Assembly: GCA_028824295.1 (NCBI GenBank)
Contig: JAPPED010000022.1
Coordinates: 1-64,000, forward strand
DNA length: 64,000 bases
Reading direction: 5' to 3'
DNA from: Rhodospirillales bacterium
GTDB taxonomy: Bacteria; Pseudomonadota; Alphaproteobacteria; TMED109
The position numbers and the translations under genes were made by a program. Below are positions 49,385-59,199 of this stretch, piece by piece. Every line of letters starts with the position of its first letter. The first letter of the stretch is position 1. A model generated the notes under the pieces. That model saw only the letters and a program-made list of their open reading frames with translations. It did not search any database and was not told the origin of the DNA.

Positions 49385-49627
49385 CCGCCACGATGGCCTG
49401 ATCGCGGCGCTCCCCGGGGCCTGACCACCCCAGCGCCTGCCTCGCCCTGCCCGTAACGGACCCAGCGTTCCGGCCGCGCCGCTCCTCGAAAACGGCCCGA
49501 TTCACAACTCGTTACCCATGCTGGTACGGGCCAGCACAACGCCGCAACCACAGCAGGCCTCCGGCGCCATGAATGCGGTCGGGACGCGATGCAGGGCGCT
49601 TCGCGCCAAGCAGGCGCCAAGGTCTCT

Positions 49628-49680
49628 TGCTATGCTCGGCATCCTTTCAAGGTCAGGTGGCTGTGGAAGGGGGGGACATG
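49628..49680 (+). repeat. 53-bp leader repeat, copy 2
   Basis: Same element as at 46464-46516, ending in the start codon of the third binding-protein gene. Differences are scattered substitutions without indels. It shows that the duplication that made the array included upstream non-coding DNA. Confidence 0.8.
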
Positions 49681-51033
49681 GGCACGAAGGCGACCCGTTC
49701 ACGCCGAACCTTCATGAAGACGGCTGGTGCCACTGCGGTGGGGGCGCTCGCCGCTCCCTACGTCAAGACCGCATACTCTGCCGGCAAGCTGAAACTGGGC
49801 CTATGGGACCACTGGGTGCCCGGCGCCAACGAGGCGCTGGAACAGATCCTGACCCGCTGGGGCGAAAACAACGGCGTGGAAGTCACGATCGACTTCATCA
49901 CGTCGATTGGCAACAAGTTGCTGCTCACGGCCCAGGCCGAGTCGCGCGCCGGCTCGGGCCACGACATCTACTCGCACGCGTTCGCGATGGTGCCGCTGTT
50001 CAAGCATCGGCTGGTGGCCGTGGACGACGTGGTCGAGGACATCCTTTCCACCCAGGGGCCGATCGCCGAGATCTCAAGGTTTTCCGCCTTCCTCGATGGC
50101 GCATGGAGGGGGAGTCCCTCGCCCACGGGAACGCTCTCGTACCCGACGGTCGCTCGCCGCGACCTGTTTCTGGAGCATGCAGGAATCGACCTCACGGAAC
50201 TGTTCCCCGCCAGCGATTCACGGGATCCTGCCAAGATCGACGGCTGGGACTGGGAGGCCTTCCTTCAAGCTGCGGCAGGGCTGCACGCGGCCGGACGCTC
50301 GTTCGGCGCCCCGCTGGCGACCACGCCCGACGGCAGCGCCTGGCTGGCCCACCTTTTCGCTTCCTACGGCGCAGCCATGGTGGACGAACAAGGGGAAGTC
50401 GTGGTCAATTCGGATGCCGTCCGCGAAGTGCTCGAGTACCTGATCCGAATCGCCGAGTTCATGCCCAACAGCGTGTACGCATGGGACGACGCCAGCAATA
50501 ACCGCTGGATCATCTCGGGAGAGGGCGGCGCAATCTTCAACCCGCCGAGCGCGTGGGCCGTCGCTAAACGCGACAATCCGGACGTGGCCAGACACATCTG
50601 GCATTTCGACGTCCCCCGGGGACCGGCCGGCAGGTTCCGCGCCTTTACGTCGTTCTTCTGGGGCATCTGGGACTTCTCCGAGAACCAGTCGGCAGCCCGC
50701 GATCTACTGCGTTACGTCGCCGAGCCGGAAGTGGTGACCCAGATGCTGCGGGCCTCTCAGGGCTTCGACCTCCCCATGATCCGCTCGCACTACAACCATT
50801 CGCAGGTCTGGGCTGAGGCGGAGCCTCCGGCAGGAGTCCTCTACAACTACGCTATGCTCGGAGACGAGCGGACGGTGTTTGCCGGCTATCCCGCCCCCCC
50901 GGAAATCGGGGCGCGGATAGCGACGCAGCAGATCCTCCCCACGCTGGCCGCATTGGTCACGCAGGGCGGCGAAACCATCAACGATGCCATCGGCTGGGCC
51001 GAGAACGAGCTCGAAGGGGTACTCCGCGGCTAG
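49678..51033 (+). CDS. extracellular solute-binding protein, Tat-type signal (paralogue 3)
   Basis: A 451-aa third paralogue. The Tat signal is SRRTFMKTAGATAVGALAAPY. The early part (KLKLGLWDHWVPG, ILTRWGE, STQGPIA) is closer to copy 1, while AFLDGAWRG, SYGAAMVDEQGE and YAWDDASNNRW match copy 2. The ATG is chosen over a longer frame because GGAAGGGGGG precedes it and the Tat motif starts 8 residues later. The permease genes follow after 51 nt, so this copy is the one most tightly tied to them. Confidence 0.88.
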   Translation: MGTKATRSRRTFMKTAGATAVGALAAPYVKTAYSAGKLKLGLWDHWVPGANEALEQILTRWGENNGVEVTIDFITSIGNKLLLTAQAESRAGSGHDIYSHAFAMVPLFKHRLVAVDDVVEDILSTQGPIAEISRFSAFLDGAWRGSPSPTGTLSYPTVARRDLFLEHAGIDLTELFPASDSRDPAKIDGWDWEAFLQAAAGLHAAGRSFGAPLATTPDGSAWLAHLFASYGAAMVDEQGEVVVNSDAVREVLEYLIRIAEFMPNSVYAWDDASNNRWIISGEGGAIFNPPSAWAVAKRDNPDVARHIWHFDVPRGPAGRFRAFTSFFWGIWDFSENQSAARDLLRYVAEPEVVTQMLRASQGFDLPMIRSHYNHSQVWAEAEPPAGVLYNYAMLGDERTVFAGYPAPPEIGARIATQQILPTLAALVTQGGETINDAIGWAENELEGVLRG

Positions 51034-51084
51034 TCGCCGCGGATCAGCCGGTCGGGAAGTGATGCAGGGAACAGGCTCCGACTA

Positions 51085-51969
51085 GTGCGCGTGCTTCCCC
51101 CGCTTCTCCGGCGCAAACCCGCCGTCGCGGTACTCATGTGCGTGCCGCTGTTCGGGCTCATTCTCGGCCTCGTGGCGTATCCGTTCTTCCACGCACTCTT
51201 CCTGGCCACCCTCAACAAGGCGGAAACCGCGTTCGTCGGGCTGGACAATTTCAGCTTCCTGTTCGGACGCCAGACGTTCTGGATGGTGGTTCGCCAGAGC
51301 CTGCTGTTCGCGCTCGTGGCCGTCGTCTTCAAGGCACTGATCGGACTCGCGGCGGCCCATGCCATCAACACAATCCCCACCAAGGGTCAGCGCAAATGGC
51401 GCGGCATGATGCTGATTCCGTGGGTCATTCCGCCAGCCCTCTCCACCCTCGGATGGTGGTGGCTGTTCGAGCCCACCTACAGCGCGATCAACTGGGGGCT
51501 GACGAAGCTGGCCGTGCCGGCCGTGCCGTGGCTGTCCGATACGTTCTGGGCCCGGTTCTCGATCATCCTCGTCAATGTCTGGGTCGGTGCCCCGTTCTTC
51601 CTGATCATGTATCTGGCGGCCCTCAAGTCGATTCCCGGCGAGCTCTATGAGGCGGCCGAGATGGACGGTGCCGGCCCCTGGCAGAAGTTCTTCTACATCA
51701 CGCTGCCGATGATCCGGAACATCATCGCCATCACCACGCTGTTCTCGATCATCGTCACCCTCGCCAATTTCGACATCGTCCGCGTCCTGACCCAAGGCGG
51801 GCCGCTCAATACGACCCACCTGTTTGCCACGTACGCATTTCGGGTGGGTATCGAGTCCGGCGACATTCCGTTGGGCGCGGCGGTCTCGCTGTTCATGTTC
51901 CCGATGCTGGCCATTCTCGCCTTCATCATTCTCCGAAACGTGCGCCGTCGGGCGGCGAGCCTCGCATGA
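51085..51969 (+). CDS. sugar-type ABC transporter permease (MalF/UgpA-like)
   Basis: A 294-aa inner-membrane permease with about six hydrophobic segments. The EAA loop, which docks the ATPase, is seen as YEAAEMDGAGPWQKFFYITLPMI. The GTG start gives a short cytoplasmic N-terminus before the first membrane segment (AVLMCVPLFGLILGLVAYPF). It overlaps the next permease by 4 nt. It should form a heterodimer with that permease and serve all three upstream binding proteins. Confidence 0.9.
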   Translation: MRVLPPLLRRKPAVAVLMCVPLFGLILGLVAYPFFHALFLATLNKAETAFVGLDNFSFLFGRQTFWMVVRQSLLFALVAVVFKALIGLAAAHAINTIPTKGQRKWRGMMLIPWVIPPALSTLGWWWLFEPTYSAINWGLTKLAVPAVPWLSDTFWARFSIILVNVWVGAPFFLIMYLAALKSIPGELYEAAEMDGAGPWQKFFYITLPMIRNIIAITTLFSIIVTLANFDIVRVLTQGGPLNTTHLFATYAFRVGIESGDIPLGAAVSLFMFPMLAILAFIILRNVRRRAASLA

Positions 51970-52841
51970 CCGCCGTTCCGGTCACGGGAGCCACGAGTCT
52001 TCGGGCCAACCGCCGGTGGGCGCTGATCGCCGCCTACGCGTGCCTCGGCGTCTTCGTGGTCTTCTTCCTGTTCCCGCCGTACTACATGCTGGTCACGTCG
52101 CTGAAGACGAATGCGGAGATTGCCGAACTCGCCTCCAATCCCTGGATCGTGACCGACGGCGTGACGTTCGGCCACTACGAACACCTGCTCACGGAATCGT
52201 CGTTTCCGAGGTTCTTCCTGAACACGACCATCGTCACGGTGGTCGTGGTCGCCATCACCATGGTGATCAGCGTGCTCGCCGCGTACTCGCTGGCACGGCT
52301 GCGGTTCTGGGGCTCCGGCGTGCTCGCCACCGGCGTGTTCCTCACCTACCTGGTGCCGGACACGCTGCTGTTCATCCCCCTGTTCAAGATCGTGGGTTGG
52401 CTCGGTCTGCTCGACACGTACTGGTCGTTGATCCTCGTGTACCCGACCCTTACCGTCCCATTCTGCACGTGGATCATGATCGGCTATTTCGGATCGATCC
52501 CGCGCGAACTCGATGAGGCGGCACTGATCGACGGCGCCAACCATCTGCAGATGCTGCTCAAGGTCTTCATTCCGGTGGCCCTGCCGGGGCTGATCGCGGC
52601 GACGATTTTCGCGTTCACGGTGGCGTGGGCCAATTTCCTCTACCCGCTCGCCTACATCTATTCCGAATCGGAGATGGTCCTGACCGTCGGAACGGTCACG
52701 ACGCTCATCAAGGGCGACGTGTTCCACTGGGGTGGGCTGATGGCCGGCGCGCTGCTCGCCGCGGCACCTCCCGTGATCCTGTACGCGTTCCTGATGGACT
52801 ACTACATTGCCGGTCTCACCTCGGGCGCGACCAAAGGCTGA
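51966..52841 (+). CDS. sugar-type ABC transporter permease (MalG/UgpE-like)
   Basis: A 291-aa second permease with about six membrane segments. Family features are FPPYYMLVTSLKTNAEI near the N-terminus and the EAA loop ELDEAALIDGANHLQMLLKVFIPVALPGL. Its ATG overlaps the stop of the first permease, and the ATPase follows after 5 nt. Confidence 0.92.
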   Translation: MTAVPVTGATSLRANRRWALIAAYACLGVFVVFFLFPPYYMLVTSLKTNAEIAELASNPWIVTDGVTFGHYEHLLTESSFPRFFLNTTIVTVVVVAITMVISVLAAYSLARLRFWGSGVLATGVFLTYLVPDTLLFIPLFKIVGWLGLLDTYWSLILVYPTLTVPFCTWIMIGYFGSIPRELDEAALIDGANHLQMLLKVFIPVALPGLIAATIFAFTVAWANFLYPLAYIYSESEMVLTVGTVTTLIKGDVFHWGGLMAGALLAAAPPVILYAFLMDYYIAGLTSGATKG

Positions 52842-52846
52842 TCCCG

Positions 52847-53950
52847 ATGGCAGACGTAACCCTCCAGAACCTCGTCAAGACCTTTGACACCGTGGAAGCG
52901 GTGCGGGGCATCGACTTGCGGATTCCGAATAACGAATTCGTGGTCCTCGTCGGGCCGTCCGGCTGCGGCAAGAGCACCGTGCTCCGCATGATCGCGGGAT
53001 TGGAAGACATCACCTCGGGCGACATCCGGATCGGTGATCTCCGCGTCAACGACGTGCCGCCCAAGGACCGGAACATCGCGATGGTGTTCCAGAACTATGC
53101 GTTGTACCCGCACATGACGGTCGAGCAGAACATGTCCTTCGGCCTGCGGCTCCGAAAGGTCGCCAAGTCGGAGATCCGCGGCAAGGTCCAGCGCGCCGCG
53201 GACATCCTCGGCATAGCGGAACTGCTCGGGCGGCGGCCGCGGGAGCTCTCGGGCGGGCAGCGGCAACGGGTCGCGATGGGGCGCGCCATCGTCCGCGATC
53301 CGCAGGTGTTCCTGTTCGACGAACCCCTGAGCAACCTTGACGCCAAGCTCCGAGGCCAAATGCGGATCGAGATCCAGCGGCTCCATCAGCAGCTTCGGAC
53401 GACCACCATCTACGTCACGCACGACCAGGTGGAGGCCATGACTCTCGCCGATCGCGTCGTGGTCATGAACGCCGGCCGGATCGAGCAGGCAGGAACCCCC
53501 GACGAGGTGTATCACCAGCCGCGCACACGCTTCGTGGCCGGCTTCATGGGGTCGCCCGCCATGAATTTCCTCAACTGCCAGGTCACCGAAGAAAACGGCC
53601 ACACGGTGGCGCGCCTGGCCGACGGCCCAGCGCTGCCGCTCCCGACCGAGCAGGCCGCGCGCGTGCGCAGCTACGCCGGTCGGACCCTGGTGGCCGGCCT
53701 CCGGCCTGAAAACATCCGCGAGGCGGCCAGCCACGACGGCGGCAACAGCAGCGGTGTCCCGCATGACGTCTCGATCGACATCGTGGAGCCTCTCGGTCGC
53801 GAAACAATCGTCTATTTCAGGCTGGGTGACAGCACCCTGTGCGCGCGTGTTGGGACCGAGGTACATCCGCGGGCGGGCGAGCAGACGTCACTCGTATTTC
53901 ACCCCGACAGACTGCACCTGATCGACCCCGAGACCGACCTCGTGCTGTGA
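52847..53950 (+). CDS. ABC transporter ATP-binding protein (UgpC/MalK family)
   Basis: A 367-aa ATPase. Walker A is GPSGCGKS at residues 36-43, the Q-loop is VFQNYALYPHM, the signature is LSGGQRQRVAMGRAI, and Walker B is VFLFDEPLSNLD, followed by the switch His in YVTHDQVEAMTLADR. The C-terminal TOBE-type domain (about 240-367) is of normal length. The short start is taken because it begins MADVTLQNLVKTFD in the usual way. It completes the importer. Confidence 0.94.
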   Translation: MADVTLQNLVKTFDTVEAVRGIDLRIPNNEFVVLVGPSGCGKSTVLRMIAGLEDITSGDIRIGDLRVNDVPPKDRNIAMVFQNYALYPHMTVEQNMSFGLRLRKVAKSEIRGKVQRAADILGIAELLGRRPRELSGGQRQRVAMGRAIVRDPQVFLFDEPLSNLDAKLRGQMRIEIQRLHQQLRTTTIYVTHDQVEAMTLADRVVVMNAGRIEQAGTPDEVYHQPRTRFVAGFMGSPAMNFLNCQVTEENGHTVARLADGPALPLPTEQAARVRSYAGRTLVAGLRPENIREAASHDGGNSSGVPHDVSIDIVEPLGRETIVYFRLGDSTLCARVGTEVHPRAGEQTSLVFHPDRLHLIDPETDLVL

Positions 53951-54005
53951 GCCGGGGCTCCGTCGGCCACGCGTCGAGACACCGTCAGTACCGGGCCCTC
54001 GGGTG

Positions 54006-55421
54006 ATGCCCGAGGTCAGCAATGCCGTACGGCGGGGCCTGCAGACCGTCGTCGGAGCGGCCGGCATCTTTACCGATCCCGCGGACCTTGAAGCTCACCT
54101 GGTCGACGAACGCGGGGCCTTCCGGGGCGTTTCCCCGGTACTCCTCAAGCCCGCCACGACCGACGAGGTCGCCGCGATCGTACGAATCTGCGCGGACGCC
54201 GGCGTCGGTATCGTTCCGCAGGGCGGACGGACCGGCCTTTGCGGTGGAACGGTACCTGTGACGCCGGGGGGCGAGGTCCTGGTCAGCCTCGAGCGCCTGC
54301 GGCGGATTCGGGAGTTGGATGCGCAGGGATTCACGATGACCTGCGAGGCGGGCTGCATCCTGCAAACCCTGCAGAATGAAGCAGAGAGCGCCGATCGCCT
54401 CTTCCCCCTGTCATTGGCGGCAGAAGGGAGCTGCACCATTGGCGGCAATCTCTCCACCAACGCGGGCGGGATCAACGTGCTGCGGTACGGCATGGCCCGG
54501 AATCTCACCCTTGGTCTTGAAGTGGTGCTTCCGGACGGGACGCTGTGGGACGACCTCGGCGCCCTGCGGAAGGACAACCGCGGCTACGACCTGAAACAGC
54601 TGTTCATCGGCGCCGAGGGGACGCTCGGAATCATCACCTGCGCGACCATGGAGCTCTTCCCCCGACCCCGGGACGTGGATACCGCGTTCCTCGCGGTGGC
54701 CGATCCCGAGGCGGCCCTCCAGCTGTTCGCTGTCGCACGCGAGGTGGCCGCCGACATGATGGTCGCCTTCGAGCTGAACGACCGAAATGCCCTGGACATG
54801 GTGTTCCGACACATGGACGGCGTCCGCGATCCGTTTCCCACCCGGTACAGCTGGTACGTGCTGCTTGAGCTCACGGCCGGCGTCGACGGCCACGCCCGGG
54901 CCGCCGGCGAGCAAATTCTCGCGGCAGCGGTCGACCGCGGTCTCGTGCTGGATGGCGTACGCGCCGAGAGCCTCGCCCACCGCGCCGGATTGTGGCGCCT
55001 GCGGGAGACCGTGACCGAGGCGCAGAAGCACGAGGGGCGCAGTCTCAAACACGATATCTCGGTTCCTGTGGTCGCGGTCCCGCAGTTCATCGACGAAGCC
55101 ACGGCGGCGGTCCAGCGCTACTGGCCGGGATACCGGGTGCTCGCGTTCGGCCACGTGGGTGACGGCAACATCCACTTCAACGTGTTCGGGCCGCCCGGAG
55201 ATGACGGCAACCGCCTGTTTGCGGAAAGCGACGCGATCGAGGAAGCCGTGTTCGCGATCGCCGATCGAATGCAGGGAAGTTTCAGCGCCGAGCATGGGAT
55301 CGGACAGCTGAAGCGCCGGGCCCTCCGGCAGTACGCCCCGGCCGGGTCCCTCGAGATGATGAAGGCCTTGAAACGCACGCTTGACCCGCAGGGGATCATG
55401 AATCCCGGCAAGGTGGTGTGA
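54006..55421 (+). CDS. FAD-linked oxidase, GlcD / D-2-hydroxyacid dehydrogenase family
   Basis: A 471-aa flavoenzyme with the vanillyl-alcohol-oxidase-type FAD domain (VPQGGRTGLCGGTVP, GGNLSTNAGGINVLRYGMARNL) and a C-terminal FAD-oxidase domain ending HVGDGNIHFNVF and EHGIGQLKRRAL. Relatives oxidise D-lactate, glycolate or D-2-hydroxyglutarate. The ATG is used; a GTG directly before it is possible. It lies 55 nt after the transporter ATPase, and so may use the imported compound or a product of it. It converges on ligA with 7 nt between stops. Confidence 0.9.
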   Translation: MPEVSNAVRRGLQTVVGAAGIFTDPADLEAHLVDERGAFRGVSPVLLKPATTDEVAAIVRICADAGVGIVPQGGRTGLCGGTVPVTPGGEVLVSLERLRRIRELDAQGFTMTCEAGCILQTLQNEAESADRLFPLSLAAEGSCTIGGNLSTNAGGINVLRYGMARNLTLGLEVVLPDGTLWDDLGALRKDNRGYDLKQLFIGAEGTLGIITCATMELFPRPRDVDTAFLAVADPEAALQLFAVAREVAADMMVAFELNDRNALDMVFRHMDGVRDPFPTRYSWYVLLELTAGVDGHARAAGEQILAAAVDRGLVLDGVRAESLAHRAGLWRLRETVTEAQKHEGRSLKHDISVPVVAVPQFIDEATAAVQRYWPGYRVLAFGHVGDGNIHFNVFGPPGDDGNRLFAESDAIEEAVFAIADRMQGSFSAEHGIGQLKRRALRQYAPAGSLEMMKALKRTLDPQGIMNPGKVV

Positions 55422-55428
55422 GCCACGC

Positions 55429-57522
55429 TCAGGCTTCCAGCAGCTCCTGGAACGCCGCCTCGTCCAGCACCTCGATGTTCAATTCTTCGGCCTTTCGCCG
55501 CTTGGCGCCCCCACCTTCCCCGGCGACGAGGTAGTCGGTCTTCGCGGAAACCGCGGACGCCACGCGCGCACCAAGTGCTTCCGCACGGGCCTTGGCCTCG
55601 TTCCGGGAGAGTCCGGCCAGCGTTCCCGTGAACACCAGCGTCCGACCGGAGAGAGGAGAATCGGCAGCCGGCGCTTCCGCATCCTGCACGTTCACTCCGG
55701 CCGCCCGGAGGTTGTCCACGACGGTTCGCGTGGACGGGTCCGTGAAATGGTCGACCAAGGCACGGATCTGCGCCGCGCCGATCCCGTCCACGCCCGCCAA
55801 CTCGGCGTACTCCGGCGTTTCCGGGTCTTGTGCGCGCTCGGCCAGTTCCATGAGCCTGCCGAGTGACTCGGCAGCCCGTGCCAGTTGCGCGGCGTTTCCC
55901 TGACCGACGTGCCGGATCCCCAGCGCGAACAGAAATCGCTCCAGCGCGACGTCCCTTGCCCCATGAATGGCGGTGCGAAGGTTGTGGACCGATGTCGGTC
56001 CCCAGCCCTTTTCGTCGCTCAGAGCCTGCAACCACTGCTCGTCTTCGGCTACCAGGAAGATGTCAGCGGGCTCGCGAATATCGCCACGGTCCCAGAAAGC
56101 CCGCAGTTGGCGCTCTCCCAGACCGTCGATCGCGAGGGCATGCCGGCTCACGAAATGCACCAGTTGCTGGAATGCCTGCGCCTCGCAGGCTCGGCCGCCC
56201 GGACACCGGGTCACGACCTCGTCGGGTTCACGCTCTACCGGGCGACCGCAGGCCGGGCACCGCTCCGGGAATTCGAACGATGCCGACGTTTCCGGTCGAC
56301 CATCGAGATCGACGTCCACGACCTGCGGGATCACGTCGCCCGCGCGCTGGACCGTCACGAGGTCGCCCTCGCGGACGTCGAGACGATCAATCTCATCGCG
56401 GTTGTGAAGCGTGGCCCGCCCGACCACCACGCCGCCCACCGTCACGGGTTGGAGCCTCGCGACCGGTGTCAGGGCTCCCGTTCGGCCGACCTGCACGTCG
56501 ATCGATAGGACGCGCGTCTTGGCACGTTCGGCCGGAAACTTGCGGGCGACGGAATGACGCGGCGCGCGCGTGGAGGCACCCAGCCGCTGCTGCCAATCCA
56601 GACGGTCCACCTTGTACACGATCCCGTCCACGTCGAATCCGAGCTCCGAACGGTTCGCGTAGAGCTGTTCGGCGAACCGCACCATGGCATCGATGTCCCG
56701 GCAGACCTCGGTGCCTGGCGTGACATTGAAACCGTGGCCGGCCAGCCGCTCCCTGGCCTTCGTCACCGTTTCTCCGAGCGCCTCAGAAGTCTCACCCCAG
56801 CTATGGACGAAGAACCCGAGGTCGCGTTCGGCCGTGATCACCGGATCGATCTGCCGAACGGACCCGGCCGCGGCATTGCGGGGATTCACGAACGCGCGCT
56901 TGCCGGACGCCAGTTGCTCGGCGTTCAAACGGTGAAAGGACTCGATCGGGAAGTACACCTCGCCGCGCACTTCAAGGCGTGCGGGTGGCCGGCCCTGCAG
57001 CCGCTCCGGCACGGCGGCGATCGTCCTGAGATTGCGCGTGACGTCCTCGCCGTCCCGTCCATCGCCGCGGGTAGCGCCTACCGCCAGCTCGCCATCGTCG
57101 TACCGCAGGGAGGCCGACAGGCCGTCGATCTTCGGCTCGGCCGCTATCGCGATCTCGACCGCCGGGTCCAGGTTGAGAAACTTTCGGACCCGTTCCACGA
57201 ATTCTTGCAACTCGTCGTCGGTAAAGACGTTGTCCAGCGACAGCATGGGTTGCGGATGCCGTACTTTGCGGAAGCCGGAGGTCGGGGGCGCGCCGACCCT
57301 TCCCGACGGGCTGTCGTTTCGAACCAGCTCCGGCCAATGCTTCTCGATCTCCGAGTTTCGGCGACGGAGAGCGTCGTAGTCCGCATCCGAGATCTTCGGT
57401 GAGTCATCGATGTAGTACGCGCGGTCGTGCCGCAGGATGGCGGCCGACAGCCGGGCGAGTTCGGACCGGGCTTCCTCCCGGCTGAGTGCCGCCACGGCGG
57501 TCGCGGCGGTATCGGCGGTCAC
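55429..57522 (-). CDS. ligA: NAD-dependent DNA ligase LigA
   Basis: A 697-aa replicative ligase. The adenylation lysine is Lys131 in AEPKIDGLSASLRY. The domain order is normal: Ia/adenylation, OB fold, a zinc finger (CPACGRPVEREPDEVVTRCPGG with CEAQ), helix-hairpin-helix repeats, and a C-terminal BRCT domain (SGRTLVFTGTLAGLSRNEAK). Its ATG overlaps the recN stop by 4 nt, matching the alphaproteobacterial bamD-recN-ligA order. Confidence 0.97.
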   Translation of the reverse strand: MTADTAATAVAALSREEARSELARLSAAILRHDRAYYIDDSPKISDADYDALRRRNSEIEKHWPELVRNDSPSGRVGAPPTSGFRKVRHPQPMLSLDNVFTDDELQEFVERVRKFLNLDPAVEIAIAAEPKIDGLSASLRYDDGELAVGATRGDGRDGEDVTRNLRTIAAVPERLQGRPPARLEVRGEVYFPIESFHRLNAEQLASGKRAFVNPRNAAAGSVRQIDPVITAERDLGFFVHSWGETSEALGETVTKARERLAGHGFNVTPGTEVCRDIDAMVRFAEQLYANRSELGFDVDGIVYKVDRLDWQQRLGASTRAPRHSVARKFPAERAKTRVLSIDVQVGRTGALTPVARLQPVTVGGVVVGRATLHNRDEIDRLDVREGDLVTVQRAGDVIPQVVDVDLDGRPETSASFEFPERCPACGRPVEREPDEVVTRCPGGRACEAQAFQQLVHFVSRHALAIDGLGERQLRAFWDRGDIREPADIFLVAEDEQWLQALSDEKGWGPTSVHNLRTAIHGARDVALERFLFALGIRHVGQGNAAQLARAAESLGRLMELAERAQDPETPEYAELAGVDGIGAAQIRALVDHFTDPSTRTVVDNLRAAGVNVQDAEAPAADSPLSGRTLVFTGTLAGLSRNEAKARAEALGARVASAVSAKTDYLVAGEGGGAKRRKAEELNIEVLDEAAFQELLEA

Positions 57523-59183
57523 TTGCCCCCTTCCTGCAACAGCCGCTTTGCGGCGGCGCGAGCCTCTTCGGTCAGTCCGCTGCCAGACATCATGCGTGCA
57601 ATTTCCTCGACGCGGGCGGCCTCGTCGAGTTCCGAAGCCGACACCGCATCTTCAGACCGAAGGATCAGCCATTGGCGCCGGCCGCGGGCCGCCACTTGCG
57701 GCTGGTGGGTAACCGCGAACACCTGGTGGCGCCGGGCGAGGCGCGCCAGGCGCGCGCCCACTGCATCCGCCACCGCACCTCCAACGCCCGCATCGATTTC
57801 ATCGAACACGAGCGTTGCCGGTTCGGTGACCCGTGCCAGGACGATATGGACCGCCAGCAGGAACCTGGACAGTTCGCCGCCCGAAGCGATTCGCTCAAGG
57901 GGTCCGATGGCGGCCCCCTTCATGGTCGCGACGCCGAAACGCACGCGCTCTCCGCCGTGCGGCCCCCACTTGTCACGCGGTAATTCTTCGAGCTCCGTCA
58001 CGAACCGCGCGCGTCCCATGCGGAGCGCCTCGAGTTCGTCACCGATGCGCTCGTCAAGGAACGCTGCCGCTTTCCGGCGACCCGCGCCCAGCACCTCGAC
58101 CGCGGCCTCATACGCTTGGCGAGCGGCACCGGCCGCTTCCTCGAGTTCCTTCACACGGTGCTCGTCAGCGTCGGTCTTCGCCGCCTGTTCACGCAGTTCC
58201 CCGAGCACCGTGCGCAGTTCATCCGGGGGCACGCCGTGGCGACGAGCCGCGGCCCGGAGTGCAAACAGCCGGGTTTCCACCTGTTCCAGTTCGTTCGGGT
58301 CCAACTCGAGGTCTGCGCGCACCGCGTCGAGCAGGTTTCGGGCCTCCCCCAGTTCGACCAACGCACGGTGCAGCGTCGACTTTAGCTCTGCGAACGGGCC
58401 CGAAACTTCCGGAAGCCCGTCGAGGGCAGCCGCCGCGTCGTGCAGGGACGGCGTCGCAGCAGCCGGGGTCGACCCCTCGCCCATGATGGCGGCCAATTGT
58501 TCGATCACCGCCAAGACCCGGCCGCTCTGCATCAGGAACGATCGGCGCTCCGCCAACTGTTCGGCTTCGCCGGGCTCAGGCGCCAAGGCCTCCAGCTCTG
58601 TCAGCCGGGCCCGGATTTCCTCCTCGGCGGCACGGGTGCTTGCCAGTCCTTCGGCGGCCTCGCGATGGGCCGCTTCGGCTTCACGCCAAGCCCGATACCG
58701 CTTGCCGAGGTTCCGCAACTCTCGGGACAGACTTCCGAACGCGTCCAGGAAGCCCTGATGCCTGGTGGCATCAAGCAACCCCCTCCGGTCGTGCTGGCCA
58801 TGAATCTGCAGCAAGCGATGACCGAGTTGCTCGAGCAGGCGGACCGTCACCGGCACGTCATTGATGAAGGCCCCGCCCCGGCCGTTCCGCGCCAGCACCC
58901 GGCGACACAGCAACGCGCCATCGCTCTGGATCCCGTGCTCGGAGGCAAATGCCACTGCCGGATGGTCGGCACCCACCTTGAACGACGCGGTGACGACTCC
59001 GTCGTCCGCTCCGACCCTCACCAGGCTGGCATCGGCCCGTCGACCCGTCGCCAGCGCGAGCGCTTCCATCAGCACCGACTTGCCCGCGCCGGTTTCACCC
59101 GACAACACGCAAAAGCCCGGGCCGAACGAAAAATCGAGAGCCTCGATCAGAACAACATTCCGGACCGAGAGGCTGATCAGCAC
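57519..59183 (-). CDS. recN: DNA repair ATPase RecN
   Basis: A 554-aa SMC-like protein for double-strand break repair. Walker A is GETGAGKS at residues 29-36, the central part is a long coiled coil interrupted near LEALAPEPGEAEQL, and the C-terminal half has LSRFLLAVHIVLARV and TLVFDEIDAGVGG. I prefer the GTG start (VLISLSVRNVVLIEAL) because a longer frame would run 56 nt into bamD and add a non-conserved leader. It is coupled to ligA. Confidence 0.94.
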   Translation of the reverse strand: MLISLSVRNVVLIEALDFSFGPGFCVLSGETGAGKSVLMEALALATGRRADASLVRVGADDGVVTASFKVGADHPAVAFASEHGIQSDGALLCRRVLARNGRGGAFINDVPVTVRLLEQLGHRLLQIHGQHDRRGLLDATRHQGFLDAFGSLSRELRNLGKRYRAWREAEAAHREAAEGLASTRAAEEEIRARLTELEALAPEPGEAEQLAERRSFLMQSGRVLAVIEQLAAIMGEGSTPAAATPSLHDAAAALDGLPEVSGPFAELKSTLHRALVELGEARNLLDAVRADLELDPNELEQVETRLFALRAAARRHGVPPDELRTVLGELREQAAKTDADEHRVKELEEAAGAARQAYEAAVEVLGAGRRKAAAFLDERIGDELEALRMGRARFVTELEELPRDKWGPHGGERVRFGVATMKGAAIGPLERIASGGELSRFLLAVHIVLARVTEPATLVFDEIDAGVGGAVADAVGARLARLARRHQVFAVTHQPQVAARGRRQWLILRSEDAVSASELDEAARVEEIARMMSGSGLTEEARAAAKRLLQEGGK

Positions 59184-59199
59184 GAGATGCCCCGCCCGA

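Noticed and set aside
46514-53950. Tandem binding proteins as a defence or toxin array
   Set aside because: Tat signals, binding-protein motifs and the adjoining permease and ATPase genes identify a nutrient importer.
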